DNA from: Planococcus citri
Lineage: Eukaryota > Arthropoda > Insecta > Hemiptera > Pseudococcidae
Length of the DNA: 64,000 nucleotides
Reading direction: 5' to 3'
NCBI RefSeq assembly: GCF_950023065.1
Contig: NC_088680.1
Location: 60,487,350 to 60,551,349 of the forward strand
In this document: one piece after another, positions 46,491 to 59,340 of the stretch
How positions within the stretch are numbered: the stretch's first letter is position 1
Layout of the letters: every line of letters begins with the position of its first letter
Translations under genes and position numbers: made by a program
The notes under the pieces: generated by a model
What the model was told of the DNA's origin: nothing
Seen by the model: the letters and a program-made list of their open reading frames with translations, nothing else
Database searches by the model: none

Positions 46491-48220
46491 CGTATTATTA
46501 GACGATCAAAAGCGACGATATATTTTTTATTTTTCAAAGCTTCATACGCACGTAGCCCTATACTACTAGATATATAGAGAGACCGTAAAAGTCGAAGAGT
46601 TTGGTATATGCTGTGAAAGGGACATTAGAATGAAAAGCAGGGGTCCTATACACACTACACACAGTACAGTAGAGTAGAGATGTAGAGAAATTTATATCTC
46701 TTATCTGACCACAGTTACTGTATAACGTTCGGGCTTAATCCGATTAATTTGGAAAGTACGTATATAGAGGGCGGGTGTGTCGTATTGACGTGCGGCATTT
46801 GCTGTGTCGTACGTTTGATAGTTGGCTTGGCACCCCTAAATTGGACGTAAAAGGGCATCGTTGCCAGTGATACCGGTCCATGTAAATAATATTAGGGTAC
46901 GCTCGTACTTCCTTTAATGGATCCGTGGTTTCTAAAATGTTTTCGGCGCGTGTAATTTTTTTTCCCCTCTCCCACATGAGCTGTACATATTTTCATCAAC
47001 ACCGCGCGTACGTAGCTGAGCCGCGTATCATTGTTTACCCGTATTTATGACTTTATAGAGGAAATGTTATTGTTCGCGTGGTAGGAAGTAGACGCGCCAA
47101 GTCGAGAACACGGCGCGATAAAACCGTCGAGGTGTTGTTTTTATTGTAAATATTTTAGTTTAAATTTATGAAAAAAATGAAAAAAAAAGACCATACGAGG
47201 AAATGCTCCACCACCTATGCAGCTTTCTCAGCCACCAATGGCATGTGTGCTTTCGTTAGCTCGTTTCCTCGTGTAAATGGTTCCAACCGTCGGGCGAATT
47301 CATTTTAATCGGTTTGCTGGCGCAAATATACTGTACGTGAAACGCGAGCTGTACTGGCGATTTATTATTCGGAAAATACGTAAATTTATTACCTATACGA
47401 TAATATTTTGTGTTTTTTTATTCGTCCTGCCCCCGCCGCCCCCCTCAAGACCTCATTTAATGGCGGACGTACACGTATCGTATACGAGAGTAAAGTTTTT
47501 CACGAAATCGGACGTTACGTTTGTTGTACAAATAGGTAGGTACAGGAGGCGAAATTTTGAGCACTACTGTCACAGATCTTGTCACGTACAGATTTTTACG
47601 GTATAGTTATGTTTTCACCCTTGTGCAACTTCGGAGGGCATAATTTCAAGCCCCGTACGTAATAGCACTGTTTTGTCTTCTTATAATTCAAAAAGCATAT
47701 AACGGTATTTTTGTCAAGTGAAATATCACGTGCACCGATGTAATAGGCGCAGGCGGTTTTTTTTTCTCTCGCCCAGATGAATTTAATTCCGTAAAAACTG
47801 CCACTGCACGAATTAATTCCAAAATAAAAATCGATGATAACGTCGGATTAAGTTTCGGTATTTGAAACGTGACGGTATGTCGGGTATTTTTTTCAATTTC
47901 TCCACCATCGGTGATCGATTCAATTAATGGAGCTTTTTTTTTTTTAGTCGAATGAGAACGCTGTACATTTATAGGTAAAGCTCTTTTTTTTTCGATGGTG
48001 TGGTGGAATTGAAAAGTCATTATGTGTGTCAGCAGAGTTGATTTTTCTATTTAAAATGGTTTTAATTTTGAGTGATCGTTGGATTACCTATATACTGGAT
48101 TTGTTTTATTGTATCGCGAGATGGCGAAATTAATTTAAATAAGTGGGCGGATAGGAGGGAAAAGCTCGTGGATTAGCTATATTTCAGATTATGCTTGGGT
48201 GAGGGGTTACGAAGGGGGTT
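46490..48220. other. Island 8 of apparently unique sequence
   Basis: CpG-bearing ('gcgcgta', 'acgcgcc', 'ggcgcga'), with several frames of 75-110 codons on both strands and no recognisable domain. The + frame at 47277-47606 contains a polyproline stretch from a CCCCCGCCGCCCCCC block. Confidence 0.4.
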
Positions 48221-48599
48221 TGGATTTTTATGATGGGCTCTATCAAATTTCAAAAAAATTTAGAAAAGATCCTCCCTGGTGACCGTTTTATAATTATAAT
48301 TTTTTCAATTTTTTATTTTAAAACGAAATGACATTTTACCATAATTTTGATTGAAATATCGACGAAAACAATCTATGTTCCAATTGAGTGAATTTGTACC
48401 CTGCGTTCGATACCTGCAGGTAACTTGAAAAATCAAAAAAAAATCAAGAATTTCGTCATTCTGGAAAAATGAGGAAAATTCCGGGGAATTTTGCAATTTT
48501 CATCCCTGTAAAAATATCATTTGAATAACTTAATTTTCCTAAACAAACCCATTTTAAAGAGCAGATTATGAGCTAATGTGCCCCAAAATGTTCGAAAAC

Positions 48600-49660
48600 T
48601 ACGAAAATTCACGAATCATACATTAGAAAAAATTTTTCAAATTCGAAAATTCAAAAGAAATTTATGCAGAAATATACGAAAAAAGACTGAAAATCTATTT
48701 TCTCAGTCTATCGAAAAAAATTGAAATCTTGAGAAATTGATTTCTGAATCAACTTTTTTTTTCAAAATTATCAAAAAATACATTCGGGAGGAGGAGGGGG
48801 CCGGGGGGGGGGAGAATTTCTAAAACAAAACGAAACAGAATTCTTCAGAAAATAAAAATCCAGAATATTCTCAAAACTATGAAAAAACCTCATTGTAAAC
48901 TTTTTCTAAGAATATATCTAAAAATATACCAAGTTTATTATTGGGAAATTTTTTCGAATTGAAAAATTTGAGAGAAATTTGACTGGGAAATAATTTTTTA
49001 ATCGTTATGAAGAAATTCAAATAAAATCATTTGCGGAATTCATTTCTTGATCACAAAATGTTTTCGAAATTATTACATATTTTTCATTTATTGAATAAAA
49101 ATTGAAATCATAAGAATAGGTAATTCATTTCTGAGTGAGCAAATTTTTTAGAAATCATCAAAAAATCTCTTGGGGAGGGATTCTCAAAACTATGAAAAAA
49201 TTCAGTCAAAACCTTCTGAAAACTATTCAAAATCATTGAACTTTTTCACAAAATGTCTTAAAATGCGTTAAGTTTATTTAAAATTCAAAAAGTCTCCGTA
49301 TGAATGTTTAAAAACGAACGAGGTACCGATTTGTTAAGTTTTAATCAATTGAGTCCCCTTCCCTATTTGAGAAAATGTTTTCAAATTCGAAAAATCATGC
49401 AAAAATACCTGAATATTGACTGGAAATGAATTTTTCAATGTTATGAAGAGAAATTATTTATTTCTAAATTACCTAATAACTAATTTTTCCAAAATTTCTG
49501 ATAAATTCATTCTGGCAGAACATTTTTTCGAAAAAATAAGATGGAATCCTTCAAAAATCACTATTTGCGATATTCTGGAGCTAATATAAGTATGAGAAAA
49601 TTCAATCAAAATCTCCAGAAAATCATTCAAAATCGTGAACTTTTTCATGTGGTATTTCAA
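48600..49660. repeat. Degenerate ~310-400-bp tandem triplication
   Basis: 'tcaaaactatgaaaaaa' at about 48871 and 49184, and 'ataagtatgagaaaattcaa' at about 49587, each begin a unit continuing 'atcattcaaaatc.t.gaac' and 'tttttc'. G-rich inserts (GGAGGAGGAGGGGGCCGG near 48787; GGGGAGGGA near 49172) sit at the same relative place. No gene. Confidence 0.55.
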
Positions 49661-49708
49661 ACTCTGTCCTCCTTTTCCCCTCCCTCCTGAATCACCGTGT
49701 CGACTACA

Positions 49709-50566
49709 TGGTGGTTTCAAATGGTTTTAAATGGTTTTGAAGCTTCTAGCTATTTCTTGGAAATTTAAATTTTCCAAAAAACACCATAAGACCTCTCAAA
49801 AAGTGGCTGGAGGCTCCAAAACGACTTCAAATCCACCAGCAGACGACTTCGTAGCGTATTAAAATTAGTTTGCAGAATGAATATTGACTTTCTATCTCCG
49901 TTTGATAAAATTTTTAGGAAATTTAAAGTTTCAAAAATCTACTGGAAGCTCCAGTAATTTTCAAAAAATCGCTGGATGCTCCAAAACAACTTGAAATCCC
50001 CCTGACGTTGACTTCGTAGCGTAATGAAATTAGTTTGCAGAATAAATTTCAGCTTTCCAACTCCATGTTGGTGAAATGTTGTGGGAATTCCGAGTTTCAA
50101 AAATCTGCTGGAGGCTCCGGAACTGCTCAAAACGGTTTGAAACAGTTTCCAATCGATTTGGCATGTCAAAAATAGGGTGTATCCCAAATTTCAGCTTTCT
50201 TGGTCAATTTGGTAAAATTTTGATTTTTTCCCTCATTTTTGGCCTAAATTTCATTTTCAAAAATTCACCAAAAATCGAAAAACGCACTTTAGCACTTGAA
50301 ATTTTGACACGTGATGAATTTTTGCTTGATCTTTCGATCTACCTTTGTACGGTTTAAAAAATTTCGGGCAAGTCCTATGTTGGAACGCAAAATCTGCGAT
50401 TTCGGCTGACCTGTCAATCAAAATGGCCGCCATTTTGAAAGTAGGGCCACTTTTTTTTGAGTACAAGGGCTAGAAATGTTCCTTAGGACTCCCCCTTTAA
50501 GAATAAAGTTGTCCGGGAGGATCGACGGGGGGGGGTGCAATTTATCCTTAAATGTACTCCCCGACT
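49709..50566 (+). mobile_element. Family A copy 3 (right half)
   Basis: It starts with the internal centre motif CATGGTGGTTTC..GGTTTTGAAGCTTC, followed by about two to three satellite units (49800-50110) and the conserved terminal domain. 'aaaatggccgccattttg' lies at about 50420-50437. The end is 'ggaggatcgacggggg', 'gtgcaatttatcctt', 'actccccgact' at 50566. The left half is absent, so this is a solo arm. Confidence 0.8.
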
Positions 50567-50569
50567 AAC

Positions 50570-50930
50570 GAGTTTTTGCAGTTTTTCAAGGTTTTGACTC
50601 GCATAAATCCTCTCAAGTGGGCGAGGTCAACATTATTCCCCAAATTCACATTCCATGTTTTTTTTTCTTGGTTTATGAGTTATAATAAATAATCATTCAC
50701 AACATTTCGCGGCCTTCAACGCCCCCCCCCCTCCCAACTCGTCATAAGATCCTGATATTTGCCAAAAATAATTAGAGCAAGGACTTCTTAATCTAAAAAA
50801 AAGAATTATCAGAAATGAGAGCTTCCCTCACCCCCCTCCCTTGCTCCCTCCTCGATTCCAGCTTCATAAACACCTGATAAAACTTTGAATTCGCTGCTGA
50901 AGACGGTTTGTAAATATTACCATATACTTG
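50570..50930. other. AT-rich non-coding stretch
   Basis: No gene seen; C10 run at 50722-50731 and a CACCCCCCTCCC tract near 50830. Confidence 0.5.
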
Positions 50931-52210
50931 GTTGGTATTTGAAAGATCTACACAGATATCAGAAATTTGGACTGGAAGATTAGAAAAGTTAGAGAAAATA
51001 GTTTCTCTAAAAAAACTGCATTTATTTTTTAGAAAAATGTTCTCTCAATTTTTTTCTAAATTTAAAACACTTTATGAAATTTCAAAGAATTTTCAATATT
51101 TCTTTTCATCTCCTACACGTTGGATGTATATTGCAAATGTTGCTATACCCGGTTCTCTATTTAATTTCCCACCCTTTCTGGGAAAATCGAGCACCAAAAT
51201 CGTACGCATTGTTGAAGATTTTCTCAGTTTCTCAGTTTCTACCGCGCTTACAAACATTAATGATAGCGAAATAAGAAAAGAAAAGAAGGAAAAAATGGGG
51301 GAAAAGAAGCGGCGTAAAATCGTATTTTCTTTTATTCTACTCGTGGTATTCGAAGAAACGTCGGTAAAATTCTCTCTTTTTCTCTCTTTGCTCTAGTACG
51401 ATACACGTATAGGATTATTTACAAGGCAGATTTACTCGAGTGGAACTCGTAAAATCAACCTTGAACGGTCAACGAGAAGGTACCTACGACCTACGCAGCA
51501 TGGTGTATAAGTACGTGAAAAAAAATCATCTCGGAGCCGAACAGTAACACGAAACAGGGGTAAAAGTATAACGAAAGTATAAACGACTCGGTTGCTGAAA
51601 TTTGCGATGGGTATAACGATTTACAATGGGATTAGCGTATTGTACCGAATAGTTTACCAACTACTTGTACGTAATATAGGCTCGGGCTCGGATGCTGCAA
51701 AAGGGAAAAAATTGGACCAATTACCTACGTCAAAGATGCTGCGGCGATGCTTTAGTATAACAGTACAAGTATAAAGGAAAGTGCTGAACACGGTACATGG
51801 AGTTGGAGATGGTTGTAGATTATACGTCGAAAGTTTAGGTCGACCGCATTACCACCAACTTTTTGCCTATATACTAGTACGAGACGTACAAGAGAGCAGA
51901 ACGTATGTACTTATTAAGGCAAGTTTTATGGACCTTTGGCCTATACGAAAGAAGGATCCTTTTAAAATATGGAGATTGTGCTGATGGTGCTGCTTGTCGA
52001 AGAATATGCAACAATTCATACAAGGAAATCGATTGCGGTGGTGAATGGTATTTGGAGCTTGGAAAATGCTCGGTTAATTTGCTCTTGTAGAATTCGTCCG
52101 AGCCGAATATTTGACTCGTATGTAAAAATTGGGCAAATTACGTATCGCGAAAAATTGGTTGAATTTATATGGAAATCATTGGAAACGAAACAAAAATTCT
52201 ACAAATACTG
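50930..52210. other. Island 9 of apparently unique sequence
   Basis: Contains the longest + frame of the window (50932-51396, 154 codons), which is F/S/K-rich in its first half and has no recognisable domain, no Kozak-like start and no codon pattern I would trust. A second frame (51905-52090) ends in a cysteine-spaced tail (C-x5-C-x3-C-x7-C-x10-C). Both are left as unconfirmed. Confidence 0.4.
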
Positions 52211-52858
52211 CAAAACTGGAGTTTTTTCTCCTGGGGAGGGGGGAAGGGGGTTGACTGAAACTTTTCCGACTGGTATGAGAAAAAATTTCAATGTTGCCGA
52301 AACAAAAAAGACAATTGATATAATACATTGGAAGTTTCAAACTGGGATTTTTTTTTAGTTTGAAGATGAAAATTGACCCCAGCAAAGCAAGGGCAAAAGC
52401 TTTAGAAAATTCGAGTTTCGAGAGATAAAAGCAAAGTTTAAAATAATTTATTAATTATTTCTTTTGATCCAAAATTTTAGAATTTGAATGATGACTTTTC
52501 AAAAATTTCAATTTTGAAAATGAAAAGTTCACTGACCCGAGTGAAGCGAGGAGAGAACAGGGCTCGTACTCAATCCCCCCCCCCCGCCCAATGGTAATTT
52601 TGAAACTGAAAAGGCTCAGAAAAGTAACCAAAAATTAATTGAAAAACTGTTAAAAAAAAGACAAAATGCGAGCTAAACATTTTTTAATGTACAGAAAAAA
52701 ATCACAAAAAAAACAGAATAAGTGTTACGAATTGAAAGGTGCTTATTAAATTTTGAAAAATTGAACTATTTCGAAACTTTTTATGAAAAATTGAGACTTT
52801 TTGACAATTTTTTGGCAGCAAAGTAAGGATTTAGGCAATTTCTGACGAAAAAGGCAAT
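52210..52858. other. AT-rich stretch, with a short shared motif
   Basis: 'agcaaagcaagggcaaaagc' at about 52381 matches 'gcgaagcaagggcaaaagct' at about 27440, and a variant 'agtgaagcgaggagag' is near 52540. C11 run at 52575-52585. Family I-like text near 52.79-52.86 kb. No gene. Confidence 0.5.
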
Positions 52859-55080
52859 CAAAACTAATTTCACAGTTTGAAAGAGCATTGCATTTTGAAC
52901 TTTTTAGGTATTTTAAAATTTTCATGAGTTGAAAGTTGAACTTTCAAATTGAAAGTTCAAATTTCAAAATGACGCTGTAAGTGGGAACTACCATTTAAAA
53001 TTCTGAAAAAATTTCCATAGATGTACCTTTTGATGCTTTTCCGAAATATTCAATTTTCGAGATAGGATCTTTTAATGGAGAGTAGCACCCCGTCCCCTAA
53101 ATTTGGGCAAAACTTTCAAAAAAAATCTGGGACATGTGATATATTGAATTGTACTTATGTTTTTTGTAACGCTGAATACGAATATGATGTCAGATTTCTG
53201 TTTAGACCCCATCCACTGCCCCCAGCACCTCCCCAAAGAGGGTAAAAGTCAAATAAATAGTTTCATTCGTGTGACACATGAAATAGTATGTTTTCGATAT
53301 CGCCAAACACGAATACAGCCTTACTTTTTCAAATTGACCTCACCCATGGCCCCCAGAACCTCCCCAAATGGGTAAAAGTCCACCTGGGGATCGTGGATGG
53401 GGTCAAATCAAAAATCTGACGTCATATTCGTGTTCAGCGTCATCAAAAACATACAATTCGATATATCACATGGTCCAGCTTTTTTTTGAAAGTTTTACCT
53501 AAATGGGGGGGGGGGGGGCACAGTGGGCTGTGAGCACACTCTAAACGGGCGTAATTCAAAAACTTACAATAAACTTGAAAACAATTGTAAAATGATATCC
53601 TTCTTTATGTTTTTGGAGTCGCAGAATACGAATTTGACAATATTTTTTTTGTAGGGGTATGGGAGGGGGGGGGGGTGAGAGGGGTCAAAAATTCAAAATT
53701 TGACCATAATGACGTGTGATATGTCTAAATGTATGTTTTCGAGGGTGTAGATCACAAATCTGACAATATTTTTTTCGTAGGGGTGAATGGTGGGGGATGA
53801 AGGGGGTGAAAAATTCAAAATTTGACCATAATAATGTGTGATATGTCGAAATGTATGTTTTCGAGGATGTAGATCACGAATCTGGCAATTTTTTTTTCAT
53901 AGGGATGAATGGTGGGGGATGAAGGGGGTGAAAACGACGGAAAATTCAAAATTCGACTATAATGATGTGTGATATATCAAAATGTACGTTTTTGAGGGAG
54001 TAGAAGGGGTGAGGGGTGAGGGATGAAGAATTTTCTGTTGGGGAGCTGCTCAAGTCCCAGTAAGAGAAAAATTTGTAACTTTTAAACAGAATTCACTATG
54101 ATTTTTCACTACAATCGACTGTGGGGGGAGTTGGGTCACTTTCGGTCAAAAATGGCAATTGACATCTTGAAATAAACCATCTCAAGTATTAGCAGCCACT
54201 GGAATTTCCCGTGCATCTACGTGCGAAAATTTTTTCTATTGCAATTTGTGCAGCCGAGTAGGAGAAAAACGGGGTTTTGAGATGAATTTCATCTCTATAA
54301 TTACTTTATAAAAACTAAAATCCAGTAAATTGATGGAAAGTACTTACTTTCAGTTGAATTATTCATACTTGGTACATTTCGACATATCACACATCATTAT
54401 AATCGAATTTTGAATTTTTCACCGTTTTTACCCCCTTCATCCCCCACCATTCACCCCAACGGAAAAAATATTGCCAGATTCGTGATCTACACCCTCGAAA
54501 ACATACATTTTGACATATCACACGTCATTATGGTCAAATTTTGAGTATTTGACCCCCCTCACCCCCCACACCATACCCCTACAAAAAAATATTGTCAAAT
54601 TCGTATTCTGCGATCCCAAAAACGTAAAGGAGGACATCATTTTACCATTATTTTTAGGTTTATTGTAAGTTTTTGAATTACGCCCGTTTTGAGGGTGCTC
54701 ACAGCCCACTGTGGGGGGGGGGGGTGCTCCCACTTCATTAAAAGATCCCATCTCGAAAAATAAATATTTCGAAAAAGCATCGAGAGGTACATCTATGGAA
54801 ATGTTTTTAGAATTTTAAATGGTACCTCCCATTTACAGCGCCATAAAATGGAATTTGAACTTTCAATTTTTGAGAATTTCAAAATACTTGAGAAGTTTGA
54901 AATAGCAGTGAAATTAGTTTTGATCAAAGTATCGAAGTATCATAGCTTTGGAGTATTGCGCTGCTGAAGTTGAGTACCTCGAGACAATGTGAAAATAATT
55001 GAAGCCCCCTCCCATCCGCATCCTGAGAGGGCTTGGACCAAACTGATTGCGGGTTTCTTACTTATTGGGTTGGTAGACAT
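52858..55080. repeat. Large inverted repeat of family G
   Basis: The left arm begins 'caatcaaaactaatttcac' and runs through 'gaaagttgaactttcaaatt', 'cgctgtaagtgggaactacc', 'ccatagatgtacc' and 'gatatattgaattgtac'. The right arm (54360-54925) returns the same blocks inverted, ending 'gtgaaattagttttgatc', then continues as in the 44.3-44.48 kb copy to 'ggttggtagacattg'. Each arm holds 115-132-bp tandem units with 'gtgtgatatgtc' (53714, 53836, 53968) and 'ggtgggggatgaaggggg'. A unique centre lies at about 54060-54360. G-runs of 14, 11 and 12 occur at 53505, 53665 and 54713. Confidence 0.75.
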
Positions 55081-55089
55081 TGCATTTTT

Positions 55090-55340
55090 TTTAAAAGTAA
55101 GAATTTGAAATTTTCTGAAAAAACGAGTATTTTTTGTCGAAAAGCGAGGTATTTTTTTACAATTTTAGACAAACAGCAGAATTTAGACAATTGTAGCAAA
55201 AAGCAAGACTGACTATGTTTGGGAAAAAGCACGAATTTTTGGCTATTATTGGCGACAAAATAATACCTTTTCGCAATCTTCGTTGAACATTGGAGAAATT
55301 TTTGGGTCATTGAGATTTTTTGAGTCAAAAAATGTGATCT
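55090..55340 (+). repeat. Family I fragment
   Basis: 'aaacagcagaatttag', 'gcaaaaagcaagac', 'tttggctattattggcgac' and 'aataatacc' match the order found at 11160-11230 and, inverted, the 819-1876 repeat. Confidence 0.55.
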
Positions 55341-56960
55341 ATTTCATTACCAAAAGAATTCCACAACGATGCAAACACCCCGTACCTAAAACGATTCGAC
55401 AAAAACAACCTGCTACGTTCATCAAAGGATTAACAAATCGAACACAACACGCAGCTTATGGCAAATAAATTACCTCGAATTTCTTAGAATCGCTACAGTG
55501 ACAAAAAATTATCCAAAACTTACTCTGTGCAAAAATTCCAACCATCGTATAGCTATTTCAATATTAAATTCGGGTAAAAAATTCCCTTGTAACCTTTTTC
55601 CTCCGTTTACATGATGAATTCCGCGAGGTTAAATGGTCAAACGGTGACGTCCGATGCGAATTTTCGACGTAAGGTAATTTCATTATTTACCTGATCCTGA
55701 TGTTCGAATATACGTAGCAAAAACTTGACAAGTATTTTGACACTGCGGATACGTGGTGGTAAAAAAACGCTCCTTGTCGGATCACCCTGTTTGGAAATAT
55801 ACAAAATTGCCTCACTTCACGAGTGCTGGGGTGGTGATGGCGATGACGAGAACGACAACGACGTGTAGGCTCGCTATATTTAAGGGTAAAACGAGGACGA
55901 GCGATGAGGCAACGATATCTTAATCTTTTGCCGACTCGACGAGCTGTCAACGAACAATGACCGAACACCCGTTATAAAACTCCAGCTGACGGTTGACATT
56001 AATCAAAATTAAATAATCGCCATACCTTACAACATCGCCGAGTCGACTCAAAAACCAGCACAGAAGAAAATTTTTCAATCAATCGAGAACTATTGTGGGA
56101 GAGGGAAAACACTGTACGAAGGGTGAGGGGGGAGGGGGGAAAGCGGAAAATAAAAAGTCGTCAAAGGTTTTTCGTTCCAGTCGTAAAATAGTCGAGTCTT
56201 TAAAGCACGATTTCTCCATTAGTTGTAATTTGGACGCGAGCGAGACGAAGACGGAGAGATGGCGAGAAAAAAGTACAGACAATAGGGAAACTACCCTTGT
56301 TCCTTGTTCTCTTATTAACGTTACGTTTTCATACTTTTATTACAACGATATACACAGAAAAACATTATACACGCAGGGGACTCGTTTCATTTCCAAGTCG
56401 AACGTAGCATATCGAGAGTTCCACAAATGAATACAAGCCTTCGATTCGCCGGCTTTTGGGTCTCTTTTTTCCTCTCTTAGGTACCTACTTTTTTCAACTC
56501 CTCTTTGCTCTCTGTCTCTGTCTTTCTCGGTTCCTCCAAAGCTTATACTTATGCTGCCGTGTTTCCACATTCTTTCTTTCTTTTTTCTTTTTTTCTCTCT
56601 CTCGATGGAAAAGTGGAAAATCATATAATAAAGTAGGAGAAAATCTTTTCTGGAAAAAAGCCATAATGGTTAGTTCACGCCCTTAATAATACCGGGCTGC
56701 GTGTGTTTAATGGTTTTATAATAAACTAAAAACTCGACATACCAGAAAATATTTTCCGACAAGAGCGTTCGTTTGTAAATTTCAGTCGCGTACATAAAAG
56801 ACCACAAGATGGTAATCCATCTTTTCGTGATACCGCCATCTTGCTCGTGTCTTTTGCTTCGCACAATGAACTAAAAAGCTATTTTTATACGTACATATAG
56901 TAAAGCTTACTGTACTTAACCATGCTGAATTAAGTAACATTGTACGGACGGTTTTAAAAA
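55340..56960. other. Island 10 of apparently unique sequence
   Basis: CpG-bearing, with GAGGGGGGAGGGGGG near 56127-56140 and CTCTCTCTCTCG near 56594. Frames of 75-111 codons on both strands overlap one another, and none shows a domain. Confidence 0.4.
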
Positions 56961-57264
56961 TTATTCTATGTTTAAATAATCAATTTTCATATCATTCGAC
57001 ACAGATAAAAAAATCGTAAGATTCCACTCATAAAAAAAACATTGAAAAAAATTATTGCTTTACTGATAATTTTAGATTTTAACAAACTTTTCTCCATTTT
57101 TCCAACCATTTTCAAATCAATTTTGTAAATTTTGGGTAATTTCAGAAATTTTATCAATTTATCGGAAAATTTTTCATTGATGATGAAAACATTCCTTAAA
57201 GTGAATGAAAAATTGGATATTTTTTTTAACCCTTGAAAAATTTTGAAAATATTGTAAAAAAAAA

Positions 57265-58702
57265 GGTGCATAAGGATCTATTGCACCCCCTCCCCGTCGA
57301 TCCTCCGGGACAACTTTTTTCTTAAAGAGGGAGTCGTAAGAAACATTTCTAGCCCTTGTCCACAAAAAAAAGTGGCCCTACTGACAAAATGGCGACCACT
57401 TTGATTGGCTGGTCAGCCGAAATCGCAGATTTTGCGTTCCAACATAGGACTTCCACGAAATTTTTCAAACCTTACAAATTTAGATCGAAAGATCAGGCAA
57501 AAATTTATCACCTGTCAAAATTTCAAGTGCTAAAGTGCCTTTTTCGATTTTTAGTGAATTTTTGAAAATCAAATTTGGGTCAAAAATGAGGTAAAAAATT
57601 CAAATTTTACCAAATTGACACAGAAAACTGAAATTTGGGATATGCTTTATTTTCGACTTGCCAAATCGATTGGAAACTGTTTCAAACCGTTTTGAGCAGT
57701 TCTGAAGCCTCCAGCAGATTTTTGAAACTTGAAATTCACACAAAATTTCATCAAATATGGAGTTGGAAAGCCGAAATTTATTCTGCAAACTAATTTCAAT
57801 ACACTACGAAGTCAACTGCAGGTGGATTTTAAGTCGTTTTGGAGCCTCCAGCAACTTTTTGAAAATTACTGGAGCCTCCAGTAGATTTTTGAAACTTGAA
57901 ATTTCCCCAACATTTCATCAAACGCAGATGGAAAGCCGAAATTCACTCATACAGTCTACACTCTAACCTCTGAAGACGACTTCAAGTGGGTTCAAGGCAT
58001 TTTGGAGCCTCCAGAAACTTTTTGAAAATTACTGAAATCTCCATCTGATTTTTGAAACTTGAAATTCTCCCAACATTTCATCAAATGGAGTTAGCAAGCT
58101 GAAATTTACTTCGCAAACTAATTTCAATACGATGTGAAGTCGACTGCATGGTGGTTTCAAATGGTTTTGAAGCTTCCAGCTACTTTTTGGAAATTTAAAT
58201 TTTCCAAAAAACGCCATACAACCTTTCAAAAAGTTGCTGGAGGCTCCAAAACGACTTAAAATCCACCTGCAGTTGACTTCGTACCGTATTTGAAATTAGT
58301 TTCAGAATGAATTTCGGCTTTCCATCTCCATTTGATGAAATTTTGGGAAATTTCAAGTATCAAAAATCTACTGGAGGCTCCAGTAATTTTCAAAAAGTCG
58401 CTAGAGGCTCCAAAATTTACGAAAAACCGAAAAAGGCACAGATGATGAATTTTTGCCTGATTTTTGATCTAACTTTGTACGGTTTAAAAAATTTCGTGCA
58501 AGTCCTCTGTTGGAACGCAAAATCTGCGATTTCGGTTGGCCTGTCAACCGAAATGGCCGCCATTTTGTTAGTAAGGTCACTTTTTTTGAGGATAAGGGCT
58601 TGAGAAGTTCCTCAAGACACCCCCTTCAAGAAAAAAGTTGTCTCGGAGGATCGACCGGGGGGTGGGGTGGGTGCAATAGATCCCTATGCGGGCCCTCCGA
58701 CT
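57265..58702. mobile_element. Family A copy 4, fold-back form with both arms
   Basis: The left arm (reverse) starts 'gtgcataaggatctattgca' and 'gtcgatcctccgggacaac', and contains a decayed version of the ATGGCGGCC motif (about 57385-57403). It is followed by satellite units, the centre motif CATGGTGGTTTC at about 58148, then units and a shortened right terminal domain (about 58430-58702) with 'aaatggccgccattttg' and the end 'gggccctccgact'. The leftmost ~12 bp (AGTCGGAGGGCC) are missing. The two arms differ clearly, so this copy is older than copy 5. Confidence 0.8.
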
Positions 58703-59340
58703 ACAAGAAAATCCAAAAATTGTATAAAATAAAATGATGCAAAAATTGCATCTAGGGAATTTCTGGAAAACTGTAATATATAAAATATTTGAAGAGACCC
58801 CAGGACGGCTCGAAACTACCTTCAGTCGACTAAGCCTGTTTAAAACGACGCAGCATTTTCAACTTAATTCAATCAAATTTAGTGAAAATTTCGATTTTCA
58901 AAAGTGTACCACTTACTAAAGGCTCAAAAGTTGCTCAAAACGGTTCAAAACCGTCATTTGACCATCTGGAAGATAAGGGTGGGTGGTCCAAGTAGGCCAC
59001 ACACCTGAATTTCAGTTTTCTATTTGATTTTCTGAAATTCCGCTTCCTCAAAGATCAAAAAATGAACTTCTCAGCTGCTGAAATGTTGGCTCATGATGTA
59101 ATTCAGTAATCTCTTTTGACCGAGCTTCATTTGGTTTAAAAATTTTCTTAATAAAATATCATCTTTAGATTTTCGAGATCATTCGTGATGAATGATGATA
59201 CATAGATAACACGAACGAGAATAAGATCAAATTCCATTTCCAGCTTCAACTAATCAAGAGATGAAACCAGAATCTCTCCCTATTTTCTCCTTTGACGAAT
59301 TTCAAACCCCGAATTAAATTCAGACCACTTTTGAACAAAG
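58703..59340. other. AT-rich stretch with decayed family A-like text
   Basis: 'ggacggctcgaaactacctt' and 'cagtcgac' near 58800-58830 are reminiscent of family A units; 'tcagctgctgaaatg' near 59076 recalls families D and G. No gene. Confidence 0.4.

Noticed and set aside
48405..48425. 'gcgttcgatacctgcagg' as a tRNA T-loop or as a CAG|GTAA splice pair ('ctgcaggtaac').
   Set aside because: The stem does not pair in tRNA register, and the splice reading lacks a polypyrimidine tract.
50932..51396. The longest + frame (154 codons) as a gene.
   Set aside because: F/S/K-rich text typical of AT-rich non-coding DNA, no domain, weak start context, and a lysine/glutamate-rich end generated by an A/G tract.
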